Assembly (NCBI GenBank): GCA_030584105.1
Contig: CP129491.1
Coordinates: 1,736,001 to 1,800,000, forward strand
Reading direction: 5' to 3'
Source of the DNA: UTCHB3 sp002050155
Lineage (GTDB): Bacteria > Bacteroidota > Ignavibacteria > Ignavibacteriales > Ignavibacteriaceae
DNA length: 64,000 nt
Shown in pieces: positions 44,640-53,078 of the stretch. Position 1 is the first letter of the stretch. Every line of letters starts with the position of its first letter. The translations under genes were made by a program, and so were the position numbers. A model generated the notes under the pieces. It did not search any database, was not told where the DNA came from, and saw nothing but the letters and a program-made list of their open reading frames with translations.

Positions 44640-46040
44640 TTAACTTAAATGCCAGATGGTTGTAAGCACAAAAGTAACGATCAGCCCCATCGCAATCGGC
44701 AGAAAAGTTGATACGACAGTCCATTTAACAGAACCGGTCTCTTTGTAAATAGTATAGATGGTTGTTGAGCAGGGGTTGTGCAGCAGTGAAAAAATCATCA
44801 GGTTCATGCCCGTCAAAAGTGTCCACCCGCCTTGTTTAAGAAGTGCTGCGGTCTGTGCGTCATCCATTTCAAAAAGAACACCCGCACCTGCACCGGCTCC
44901 TGCCGCCTTAATGGTTAAAACCGTCAGCATTAAAATGGTAGGGATCACAATTTCATTTGCCGGGATTGCAATTACATAAGCCAGAAAAATAACGCCATTC
45001 AGCCCGAAAATAACGGCTACCGGGTCAACTGTGTTGATAAACCACTCGGCTAAAGATAGGTTGCTGATCGTTATGTTGGAAATTAACCAGATAACCGCTC
45101 CAGCCGGCACGGCAAAAACCACTGCCCGCCACAAAACGAAAAGGGTTCTGTCGATTAAAGAAGTGTAGAGCGTTTGCAGTATTCTTGGCGGTCTGTAAGG
45201 CGGCAATTCCAAACTGAAAGTTGAAACTTCACCTTTCAGCACAGTTTTTGAAAGCCCCCACGAAACAAACAAACTGAGTGAAACCCCCAGAAGTGCAATA
45301 AAAACTACCGCTGCTGCAGATACCAAACCTGCAAGATATGGAGGAGCTGCGGCACCTATAAATATTGTTGCGATAAGAATTTGCGTGGGCCATCTTCCGT
45401 TGCAAAGTGAAAAATTGTTTGTTATTATGGCAATTAATCTCTCCCGTGGCGAGTCAATTATCCGGGTCGCAACCACTCCTGCAGCGTTGCAGCCGAAGCC
45501 CATACTCATGGTTAAAGCCTGCTTTCCGTGTGCTCCCGCTTTGCGGAAAATAGAATCTAAGTTAAATGCCACCCTTGGTAAGTAGCCAAAATCCTCCAAT
45601 AAAGTAAACAGAGGGAAGAAAACCATCATCGGTGGGAGCATCACGCTAACCACCCATGCAGCAGCAAGATATGCTCCGTCAATTAAAACTCCGGTCAGCC
45701 AACTCGGTGCTCCCAGCGAAAGGAAGATGCCCTGTAACCACGGATGCCCCCAATCAACTAAAAGAGTTGAAAGAAACTCTGAAGGGTAATTTGCGCCAAC
45801 TATTGTTATCCAAAAAACAACCGCAAGCAGCAAAAACATTATCGGAAAACCCAACCAACGGCTCGTAACTAAACGATCAACTGTTTTATCTAACCGGAAC
45901 GCTATGTTCGAGTCCGGTGTCGAAACTGCATCTTTCGCAATTTTTGCAGCTTCGGAATAGATTGATTCAACAAGACTGTCGTGGAAATTCTCACCTCGTT
46001 CAATTCTTAAATTTCGTGCGGTTTCTAAAATATCATTCAT
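44640..46040 (-). CDS. feoB: FeoB permease part (gate domains), split from the GTPase
   Basis: 466 aa. It starts with the remnant of the FeoB helical linker ('DKTVDRLVTSRWLGFPIMFLLLAVVFW') and continues with the two Gate domains and membrane helices of FeoB: 'VVSVMLPPMMVFFPLFTLLEDFGYLPRVAF', 'GKQALTMSMGFGCNAAGVVATRIIDSPRERLIAIITNNF' and 'CNGRWPTQILI' with the conserved Cys. It carries Fe(II) across the inner membrane. The GTP-binding half is a separate gene 147 bp upstream. Last gene of the feo operon. Confidence 0.95.
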   Translation of the reverse strand: MNDILETARNLRIERGENFHDSLVESIYSEAAKIAKDAVSTPDSNIAFRLDKTVDRLVTSRWLGFPIMFLLLAVVFWITIVGANYPSEFLSTLLVDWGHPWLQGIFLSLGAPSWLTGVLIDGAYLAAAWVVSVMLPPMMVFFPLFTLLEDFGYLPRVAFNLDSIFRKAGAHGKQALTMSMGFGCNAAGVVATRIIDSPRERLIAIITNNFSLCNGRWPTQILIATIFIGAAAPPYLAGLVSAAAVVFIALLGVSLSLFVSWGLSKTVLKGEVSTFSLELPPYRPPRILQTLYTSLIDRTLFVLWRAVVFAVPAGAVIWLISNITISNLSLAEWFINTVDPVAVIFGLNGVIFLAYVIAIPANEIVIPTILMLTVLTIKAAGAGAGAGVLFEMDDAQTAALLKQGGWTLLTGMNLMIFSLLHNPCSTTIYTIYKETGSVKWTVVSTFLPIAMGLIVTFVLTTIWHLS

Positions 46041-46063
46041 CTTTTTTCGGTAATTATCTCTTT

Positions 46064-46160
46064 TCAGGATTTATCTTTTCGGGATTCATCTTTTCACGAT
46101 TTATCTTTTCGGGATCTATTTCTTTATAAAATTTATTTCTTTTTAAAATTTACTTCTTTT
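46064..46160. repeat. 15-bp minisatellite between the two feoB halves
   Basis: Four imperfect copies of GATTTATCTTTTCGG (46069-46127) followed by T-rich copies of a related unit (TTTATTTCTTTTTAAAA). It fills most of the 147-bp gap between FeoB GTPase and FeoB permease genes. Confidence 0.75.
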
Positions 46161-46187
46161 TAATCTCAGGCAATTTTTCTACGCAGG

Positions 46188-47030
46188 CTAAACATCAACT
46201 CCCGGCGAATTTACATTCAACGGCCGGTTCTTCAACGGTTGGCTTTCTCTTTTATGCAACCCTGCAGTATCTGCAAACTCGCCATTTTTTATTGCGTCTA
46301 TCATCCTTTGGTCACCTTCCAAAAGGCGCAAGGCAACCCAACGGGCGTTCCGAAGTTTTGGGTATTCTTTGTTTATCTTTTTGGTTAATTCATCAACTGC
46401 AAGCGCAATATCAGGCGAAAGCGATTTAATCCTCCGAGGTTTGCAGACATACTCGCCAATTGCAACCCGGTGAATCATCCGAAGAAGATCAGCAATTCCC
46501 TCACCTCTTCTGGCGGAAGCGGGAACAACCGGAATCCCCAAGTCGCGCGAAAGCGCTCTTATATCTACGGAAATTCCGTTTCTTTTCGCTTCATCCATCA
46601 GATTTACGCACAAAACTGCCCTGTCGGTTATCTCCAAAACCTGCAGAACCAAGTTGAGATTCCTCTCAATCCTCGTTGCGTCAGCTACAATAACGGTAAC
46701 ATCGGGGTTGCCGAATAGAATAAAATCGCGCGCAATTTCCTCATCGTGGCTGGTTGAAAGCAATGAATAAGTTCCCGGCAAATCAACAATTTTATACTTT
46801 TTGCCGGAATATTCAAAAGCACCCTCGGCACGCGCCACCGTTTTTCCGGGCCAGTTGCCCGTATGCTGCCTCAGACCCGTCAGCGAATTAAAAACCGTAC
46901 TTTTCCCGGTGTTTGGATTACCGGCAAGCCCAATCACAAAATCATACTTCTCGTAATCAACACCCAACTTTGTAAGTGTGGCATTTGGATTAGCCGGGCA
47001 AACTTCGCATGCTCCCGAACTCATAATCAA
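46188..47030 (-). CDS. feoB: FeoB GTPase part (G domain)
   Basis: 280 aa. The G motifs are G1 'GLAGNPNTGKSTVFNSLTG', G2 'TGNWPGKTV', G3 'IVDLPGTYSL', G4 'NLMDEAKR' and G5 'VPASARRGEG', followed by the FeoB guanine-dissociation-inhibitor helices. The N-terminus 'SSGACEVCPANPNA' is unusual for FeoB and may bind metal through C8 and C11. It regulates iron flux through the separate permease protein. The start overlaps the DtxR-FeoA fusion stop (ATGA). Confidence 0.94.
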   Translation of the reverse strand: MIMSSGACEVCPANPNATLTKLGVDYEKYDFVIGLAGNPNTGKSTVFNSLTGLRQHTGNWPGKTVARAEGAFEYSGKKYKIVDLPGTYSLLSTSHDEEIARDFILFGNPDVTVIVADATRIERNLNLVLQVLEITDRAVLCVNLMDEAKRNGISVDIRALSRDLGIPVVPASARRGEGIADLLRMIHRVAIGEYVCKPRRIKSLSPDIALAVDELTKKINKEYPKLRNARWVALRLLEGDQRMIDAIKNGEFADTAGLHKRESQPLKNRPLNVNSPGVDV

Positions 47031-48043
47031 CTCATCTTCTTAACATTAGTAACAAATATCTGCCGTGCCTGCTCTAACCGAAGTGCAGCAACAGCACCTT
47101 TTACCCTGAATGCAACAGGGTCGCCCGAAGCGCTCGACATTTCAAAAGAAACCCTGCTGCCCGGAACAAACCCGAGATCCATCAATCGCCTTCTTTGCTG
47201 CCCCCTGATTATTTTTGAAACTTTATGAATTTCGCACTCGAACCCTTCCCCAACCTTATCCAAAGTTGTGTAAATTTCAGGCTCCATTTCACTCGCCGGA
47301 ATTGGCACCACGGAAATATTCCCGCTTAAAAGACGGGTAAACACCCTTTCTTCGCCATTGGCAACAAAATATATTTTTCCGTTTTTGTTATCAATTATCC
47401 TAAGGGTTAAACCCGGGTAAATTTTTTCAGCTGTGATCTGCTCATATACCTCAGCAGGTTCATCTTCAATATGGAAAATTTTAACGGTTGCACCGGGTTC
47501 AACATCACGAAGCAATATCCCTTTTGCCGGCGGTATGTTTCCCTCTTTATCCGGAATTGGGTCTCCATGGGGGTCGTACAACGGGTTGCCCAATTTAACA
47601 GCAAGGTCATCCACTTCTTCATCGGTCAATTGATGCTCCCGTTCTTCTGCGATTTGGTGCCAGTCATTCTCCGAAACACCGGTTTTGTCGGCTAAATAGC
47701 TCTCCCATAACCTGTGGATTCTGATAACCTTAAGGGCATATCCTCGCCCCTCCTGAGTAAGTGAAAGCCTTTCATCTTCATACTTTATCAAATTAGTAAC
47801 CTCTAAATGTTCCAGAAGTTCGCGGGCAACTTTTTGTCGAATTTGCAACGCCCCTGCAAGACTTTCACTCGATGGCGTTAATCCTTTAGAATCGCAATCG
47901 TACAGATGTTTAAGCGCATTTTCCAATAATTCTCTTTCGAGAAAATCCTTTTGTTTTTTCGACCTGAAAAGGTTTTTAACTCCGGGTACAATCAGCCCGA
48001 AAGCGGCAAAAACCGTAGTTAACAGCTCAACCGGAAACTTCAT
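47027..48043 (-). CDS. Membrane-anchored DtxR-FeoA fusion protein
   Basis: 338 aa. A hydrophobic N-terminus (about 3-23, 'VELLTTVFAAFGLIVPGVKNLF') precedes a DtxR-type helix-turn-helix and metal-dimerisation region (about 35-160; 'LTPSSESLAGALQIRQKVARELLEHL', 'HRLWESYLADKTGVSENDWHQIAEEREHQL', 'GNPLYDPHGDPIPDKEGN'), then one or two SH3-like FeoA domains (about 170-335; the last is 'GQQRRRLMDLGFVPGSRVSF'). DtxR senses Fe or Mn and represses transcription; FeoA stimulates FeoB. Fusion in the feo operon suggests one protein that both senses iron and binds the transporter. Whether it still binds DNA is unknown. Confidence 0.88.
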   Translation of the reverse strand: MKFPVELLTTVFAAFGLIVPGVKNLFRSKKQKDFLERELLENALKHLYDCDSKGLTPSSESLAGALQIRQKVARELLEHLEVTNLIKYEDERLSLTQEGRGYALKVIRIHRLWESYLADKTGVSENDWHQIAEEREHQLTDEEVDDLAVKLGNPLYDPHGDPIPDKEGNIPPAKGILLRDVEPGATVKIFHIEDEPAEVYEQITAEKIYPGLTLRIIDNKNGKIYFVANGEERVFTRLLSGNISVVPIPASEMEPEIYTTLDKVGEGFECEIHKVSKIIRGQQRRRLMDLGFVPGSRVSFEMSSASGDPVAFRVKGAVAALRLEQARQIFVTNVKKMS

Positions 48044-48130
48044 AATTTACACTTTCTCTTTTCGCAGCTGCTTTCAATTACAATTAACCATTTATTATCT
48101 GCGTGCACTCTTATGCTCCCTTAAGCTCTT

Positions 48131-48895
48131 TCATGCCCCCGTCCTTCCCGGTGATTTTTTACTATTTTTCACCTCTGCCTTCTTTCGTGCTCCCTGATGC
48201 ACCCGCGAATGATAAAAATATCCCTCGTCGTTTTCCGGCAGAAAGAAAAGGTTATTTCCCGCTTTTTCACTAAGATTATGATTAGTGCCATTAATGCACA
48301 AAACCGTCGAATTATCATAATCTAACCGCGATTTTACCAAAACCTTCACATTAAGCGCCAGCCCAATCCCGGTGAAATAGTTCATCAACTCTAAACTATC
48401 ATCAAGTACTTTCGCCAATCGATATTCTTTTCCGGTTTCGCAACAAGAAAGGGGCAATAGCGCCGGCTGCTCAGGCAAATTTCCATTTCTGTCCGGAATT
48501 GGCTCACCGTGCGGATTAAATCTCGGATGCCCCAAAAACTCATCAAGTTTCTCTATCAGAAAATCAGATGTTGAATGCTCCAACAACTCGGCTTCTGCGT
48601 GCACTTCATTCCACGAAAGCCCCAGCACATCGGTAAGAAACAGCTCCCAGATTCTGTGGCGCCGGATGATATTAAGCGCAGTGCGCATTCCTTCATCGGT
48701 AAGTTTCACACCTTTGTACCGCTCATGGTTCAGATAACCAAGCTCCGAAAGCCTTTGCACCATTTCGCTGGTTGCGGCTTTTGACACATCAAGCATTTCA
48801 GCCACTTCAGAAGTGGTTACGGTGCTCTCTTTTTCGTTCTCATCAGCGATTCTGTATATCGCTTTAAGATAATCTTCTTTTGAAATTGTTGGCAT
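48131..48895 (-). CDS. DtxR/MntR-family metalloregulator
   Basis: 254 aa. N-terminal winged helix 'DVSKAATSEMVQRLSELGYLNHERYKGVKLTDEG' (about 32-68), dimerisation/metal domain 'RRHRIWELFLTDVLGLSWNEVHAEAELLEHSTSDFLIEKL' with the metal-ligand His/Glu pattern, 'GHPRFNPHGEPIPDRNGN', and a C-terminal SH3-like domain. The product probably represses the feo operon in the presence of iron. It is the first gene of the operon, 87 bp before the fusion gene, and homologous to its DtxR part. Confidence 0.93.
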   Translation of the reverse strand: MPTISKEDYLKAIYRIADENEKESTVTTSEVAEMLDVSKAATSEMVQRLSELGYLNHERYKGVKLTDEGMRTALNIIRRHRIWELFLTDVLGLSWNEVHAEAELLEHSTSDFLIEKLDEFLGHPRFNPHGEPIPDRNGNLPEQPALLPLSCCETGKEYRLAKVLDDSLELMNYFTGIGLALNVKVLVKSRLDYDNSTVLCINGTNHNLSEKAGNNLFFLPENDEGYFYHSRVHQGARKKAEVKNSKKSPGRTGA

Positions 48896-49255
48896 AACTT
48901 ATAAATAATAAGGGATATATGTGGTTTAAATTTAAGCATTCCTAACAAAAAAGTCAAGGTAATTTATTTTTGTGTTTTTTCAGCAAATTCTTATGATTGC
49001 TCACCACAAACACCGCAACCCCCAACAAAAATCAAAACCCGCTTCAAACACCACATCATATTCATTCGGTAAATTATCCAAAATTGTGTAACTTTGTTGT
49101 TAAGTTTTTTTATCATCAGAGTTACGGGTAACTGCCGGAATCGATACATTTATTCTTAAGATTTTAACCCTTAATAGTTGCCCTTAATTACGCATTTTTA
49201 AACTGATACCTATGCGTAATCTTTTACGCTTATTCTTTTTGTCGGAGATCAATCT
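48896..49255. other. Divergent intergenic region, dtxR / glycosyltransferase
   Basis: 360 bp. It must carry the feo operon promoter. I looked for a DtxR box (TTAGG-N5-CCTAA) and found only an imperfect half (CCTAAC near 48943), so no operator is called. Confidence 0.5.
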
Positions 49256-50713
49256 ATGAACAATAAAATAACCGTCTTTCTGCCGTATAACGGGGAAGAA
49301 CACACCAAAAGAACTGTAAACTCACTTTACGGCACCGGAGTTGTTGAAAAAATCTATCTTACGGTAACTCAGCCCGGATTAGCTGCACTTCCAAACACCG
49401 AACTTCTTTCCGTTGATTCGGTTCGTTCCTCACAGGGAATTAAGCGAATTGTCGGTGCTGCGCAGAGTGAGTGGTTCATCTATGTGAAAGAAGATACAAT
49501 TATCGAGCCGGGGCAGTTCGGCTTTGAACGAATGCTCTATGTGGGCAGCTCAACGAAGGCGGGGATGGTTTATTCCGACTATTATGAGATTAAAGAGGGG
49601 GTTTCAGCGCCACATCCGGTGATTGAGTATCAACAGGGTAGCCTGCGTGACGATTTTAATTTCGGGTACCTGATGTTGTTCAATACGGCGATTGCAAAAA
49701 AAGCGCTCGAAAACACCGCCGGTGAAGATTTTTCCTTCGCCGGGTTCTACAGCCTAAGGTTAGCGGTTTCAAGATTTGCGGAATTGGTGCGCATTGGGGA
49801 ATACCTCTATTCTTCTATCGAATCGGATACACGACGCTCGGGTGAGAAAATTTTTGATTATGTGGACCCCCGAAACCGCGCCGTGCAAATCGAGATGGAA
49901 GCTGCCTGCACCGCTCACCTGAAAAAAATCGGTGCCTTTCTGTCTCCTGATCAATTCAAAGGAATTGATTTTACAGATTCTGATTTTGAGTTCACTGCTT
50001 CGGTGATTATTCCCGTAAGAAACCGCGTTTCTACTATTGCCGATGCCGTTGCCTCTGTGCTAAAACAAAAAACCGACTTCCCTTTCAATTTAATCGTGGT
50101 CGATAACCATTCGACCGACGGCACTTCTGAAAAAATAAAAGAATTTGCGGGCGATAAACGGCTTATTCACTTAGTCCCGAAGCGGAATGACCTCGGAATT
50201 GGCGGCTGTTGGAACTTAGGTGTTCACCATGAAAAATGCGGCATGTTTGCTGTGCAGCTTGACAGCGACGACCTTTACAGCGACGAAAACACACTTCAAA
50301 CTATCGTTGATACCTTCAAAAAAGAGAAGTGCGCAATGGTGATCGGTACATACCAAATGACTAATTTTGACCTGCAGGAAATTCCACCCGGAATTATTGA
50401 CCACAAAGAATGGACTGATGACAACGGGCCCAACAATGCGCTCAGAATAAACGGTTTGGGTGCTCCGCGTGCGTTTTACACTCCCGTTCTGCGCGAAATT
50501 AAAATTCCGAATGTTTCCTACGGGGAAGATTACGGAGTTGGTTTGGCAATCTCACGGCAGTATAAAATTGGCAGGATTTATCACCCTGTTTATTTATGCC
50601 GCAGGTGGGAAGGCAATTCAGACTCGGCGCTTTCTGTTCAGCAAACGAACGCTCATAATTTCTACAAAGATAAACTGCGCACTTTCGAGCTGAAAGCAAG
50701 GTTAAACTTGTAG
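49256..50713 (+). CDS. Two-domain family 2 glycosyltransferase
   Basis: 485 aa. The C-terminal half (about 240-480) is a GT-A fold: 'ASVIIPVRNRVSTIADAVASVLKQ', 'LIVVDNHSTDGTSEKI', the metal-binding 'VQLDSDDLYSDE' and the acceptor region 'GLGAPRAFYTPVL' ... 'YGEDYGVGLAISRQY'. The N-terminal half (about 5-200) resembles a degenerate second GT-A domain ('ITVFLPYNGEEHTKRTVNSLYG', 'VYSDYYEI'). It transfers a sugar from an activated donor. No glycan operon is adjacent, so the acceptor is unknown. Confidence 0.88.
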   Translation: MNNKITVFLPYNGEEHTKRTVNSLYGTGVVEKIYLTVTQPGLAALPNTELLSVDSVRSSQGIKRIVGAAQSEWFIYVKEDTIIEPGQFGFERMLYVGSSTKAGMVYSDYYEIKEGVSAPHPVIEYQQGSLRDDFNFGYLMLFNTAIAKKALENTAGEDFSFAGFYSLRLAVSRFAELVRIGEYLYSSIESDTRRSGEKIFDYVDPRNRAVQIEMEAACTAHLKKIGAFLSPDQFKGIDFTDSDFEFTASVIIPVRNRVSTIADAVASVLKQKTDFPFNLIVVDNHSTDGTSEKIKEFAGDKRLIHLVPKRNDLGIGGCWNLGVHHEKCGMFAVQLDSDDLYSDENTLQTIVDTFKKEKCAMVIGTYQMTNFDLQEIPPGIIDHKEWTDDNGPNNALRINGLGAPRAFYTPVLREIKIPNVSYGEDYGVGLAISRQYKIGRIYHPVYLCRRWEGNSDSALSVQQTNAHNFYKDKLRTFELKARLNL

Positions 50714-50790
50714 TAGGTTCGTCGGGAAGTGCCGGAGATGCTGCTGTTGTTTCGAGAGTTGCAACCGTTGCATAAACAACTACAGAATTT

Positions 50791-50854
50791 GATGCTGTAG
50801 CTGATTGATGTTGTAGCTGATTGATGTTGTAGCTGATTGATGTTGTAGCTGATT
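50791..50854. repeat. Four perfect-to-near-perfect copies of a 16-bp repeat
   Basis: GATGTTGTAGCTGATT repeated four times without interruption (first copy with one C for T). It lies between the convergent ends of the glycosyltransferase and CitE-like genes. Confidence 0.92.
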
Positions 50855-50886
50855 AAACAGCAGCACCAATAACTTCTGCAAAAGAA

Positions 50887-51777
50887 TTAAATCTTCTTAA
50901 GTGTTCTTTCCGCTAAGCGGATTGTGGCTGAATCGATCATTCTGCCGTTCAGTTCTGTCGCACCTTTTCCCTGTGCAACCGCCTGGTTATGGGCAGCGAT
51001 TACCTGCCGGGCGCGCTCAATTTCCTCGGTGGATGGTGAAAAAATGGCATTAATCACCCCAATTTGATCGGGGTGTATCGCCCATTTTCCATCAACACCG
51101 AGCGCAGCAGCAAGCTCAGCACTTCTTTTCAGCCCTTCAGAATCCTTAAAATTGCCGTAGGGAGCGTCAATCACGATCAAGTCCCGTGCTTTTGCGGCAA
51201 TAACCATCGAGGAAAGCACAAAATGCCACCTGTGCCCCGGGTAGAAATCTTCATTCTCACCGTGCCCCGAAATTGAGTAAAACTTGGCGCCAATCGCTGA
51301 AGAAAAATCAGCAATTCCAAACACAAGTGAAATGTTGCGGGGTGATGCTTCTGCAATTTTTGAGGCGTTTTCTAACCCTAAAGGGTCTTCGATTGAAGGT
51401 TCAAGAAAAATTTCAGAACGAATGTTCTGCTCTTCAAACACCGAATCTATCAACCGGTCAACAAAATGAACATCTGCGGGCGTCGATACTTTCGGAATTA
51501 CGATCGAGTTAATTTTCCCGCCACATACTGAAAGTACCTCGATAATATCTTTATAGGAAAACCTGTTCCCCGGCTGATTAATCCGAACGGAAACAGGTTT
51601 TCTTTTCCAATCTAATGAGTTAATCGAGTCGCAAACGATTCGCCGTGCTTTTTCTTTCTCAGAAACCGGAACACTGTCTTCCAAATCTAACATCACCACA
51701 TCGGCGTCTGAGGCTGCTGCCTTTTGGTGCATTCGGGCTACATGACCCGGTACGGATAAAATTGAGCGGCGCTTCAT
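50887..51777 (-). CDS. HpcH/HpaI aldolase / citrate-lyase-beta (CitE)-like protein
   Basis: 296 aa. 'RRSILSVPGHVARMHQKAAASDADVVMLDLEDSVP' is the family N-terminus with the metal-binding acidic residues; 'SVRINQPGNRFSYKDI', 'IFLEPSIEDPLGLENASKIAEA', 'ISLVFGIADFSSAIGA' and 'GKWAIHPDQIGVINAIF' follow the CitE TIM barrel. Such enzymes cleave or condense acyl-CoA thioesters (malyl- or citramalyl-CoA). No CitD/CitF partners are present, so it acts alone. Substrate unknown. Confidence 0.92.
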   Translation of the reverse strand: MKRRSILSVPGHVARMHQKAAASDADVVMLDLEDSVPVSEKEKARRIVCDSINSLDWKRKPVSVRINQPGNRFSYKDIIEVLSVCGGKINSIVIPKVSTPADVHFVDRLIDSVFEEQNIRSEIFLEPSIEDPLGLENASKIAEASPRNISLVFGIADFSSAIGAKFYSISGHGENEDFYPGHRWHFVLSSMVIAAKARDLIVIDAPYGNFKDSEGLKRSAELAAALGVDGKWAIHPDQIGVINAIFSPSTEEIERARQVIAAHNQAVAQGKGATELNGRMIDSATIRLAERTLKKI

Positions 51778-52122
51778 ACTAACTGCTTCATTGTTTCTTG
51801 ATTTTATCGGTTACCTGCGCCTTAAATTTTTGCTGTTGCCTCATTTGGCGTCTCTCCATTCGCTGACTTTTCATTTGCTGTTGCTTCATTCTCTGTTTTT
51901 TCGTTCGCCGGTTCTTTTTTTAATGTATCTTCATTTACCAGCTTTTCAATGACTTATCTTGTCCCAATCATCAATACAATCAATGCGCGCAGCTGTATTT
52001 TTTCGTTCCTGTTTAGGTAGTTGTTTTCAGAGCATCACACTGTTTGAAACAAAATTGCGCGCGGTTTTCTTTTCGCACTTCCACTTAAGTCAAAAAGAAC
52101 CCCGTGCGGAAAAACACCAATT
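51778..52122. other. Gene-free region with loose TTCATTTGCTGTTGC-type repeats
   Basis: 345 bp. Part of it (51830-51920) repeats phrases such as CATTTGCTGTTGCTTCATT with variable spacing. No gene or hairpin is recognised. Confidence 0.5.
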
Positions 52123-52752
52123 CTACTCAATCACTTCAAAAATTGATTCAAGCGGCAGCTTCTCACGCGCAGGCAGCGACTCAAGCGGCTTACCGACAGC
52201 AATGCACGCAGCAAGTCTATATGGCGCTTTGATGCCAAGCAATGGTTCAAGTTCTTCGCGGGCAACTAACAAACCGGTAAGCCAGCAGCAGCCGTAACCC
52301 ATTCCTGTGGCGGCAAGCATTATATTCTCTATCGCAGCACCGATGCTCTGCACATCCGGGTAATTGCGCATTTTGTTCATTTCATCGTGCGAAAGCCCGG
52401 AACTTTCAAGTATCGGGTCAACTACAGCGTCATAAGGTTTCATCTGAACCGCAATAACAGCCGGAGCATCCGTAAAAACGGTGGAAAAGTGGGCAACCGT
52501 TGTTTTTATTTTTTCGCCTTTTTTCTCGGCGCCATTGTTCAACAGACCCGAAATTTTCCTGTTCACGATGTTCGACATTTCATCGATAACTTCCTGATTC
52601 AATATCGCCACAAACTTCCATAACTGCGCATTATTGATACTTGGAGCTAACCCGGCAAGTCTGACTAATTCTTTTATATCTTCTAACGGTATCCTGTCCG
52701 GTCTGAATTGACGGACACTTCTTCTTCTCTCAATTGCTTCATTTACATCCAT
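52123..52752 (-). CDS. Nitroreductase-family flavoprotein
   Basis: 209 aa from the ATG at 52752, which I prefer because AAAAAGGGA lies just upstream as ribosome-binding site and the family start 'MDVNEAIERRRSVRQFRPD' begins here; an in-frame ATG at 52812 would add 20 residues. 'LAGLAPSINNAQLWKFVAI' is the FMN-binding N-terminus, 'DVQSIGAAIENIMLAATGMGYGCCWLTG' the central dimer helix, 'YRLAACIAVGKP' the C-terminal FMN segment. It reduces nitro or quinone compounds with NAD(P)H. The physiological substrate is unknown. Confidence 0.93.
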   Translation of the reverse strand: MDVNEAIERRRSVRQFRPDRIPLEDIKELVRLAGLAPSINNAQLWKFVAILNQEVIDEMSNIVNRKISGLLNNGAEKKGEKIKTTVAHFSTVFTDAPAVIAVQMKPYDAVVDPILESSGLSHDEMNKMRNYPDVQSIGAAIENIMLAATGMGYGCCWLTGLLVAREELEPLLGIKAPYRLAACIAVGKPLESLPAREKLPLESIFEVIE

Positions 52753-53078
52753 AAAAATCCCTTTTTGTTTTATCAAACTTAGCAAATATTTCCCTCCTAA
52801 AAAATCGTCCAACGCACTTTGCGCTTTGTCATTTTTCAGAAGTGGCGGGCTTTTGGGGTTTTTCTACCTCAATATGGTTTTGGGAATTGGATTTGGTGGA
52901 CACTGCGAATTTTTCTACCTCAATAAGGATTTGGTTAGCGCTTGACTTTTTTCAGTGAAGGCTTTTTTAGAATCCGTAAGCAAGATATCTCTGTAGTGTA
53001 AAACTGTTCGATTTACAGTACTTTTATGACCGTTACTATTCTTTCCTGCAGTCCCTAAAAAAAATCATCATTTTACCC

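Noticed and set aside
48896..48960. DtxR operator before the feo operon
   Set aside because: Only one half-site-like CCTAAC is present; no convincing dyad.
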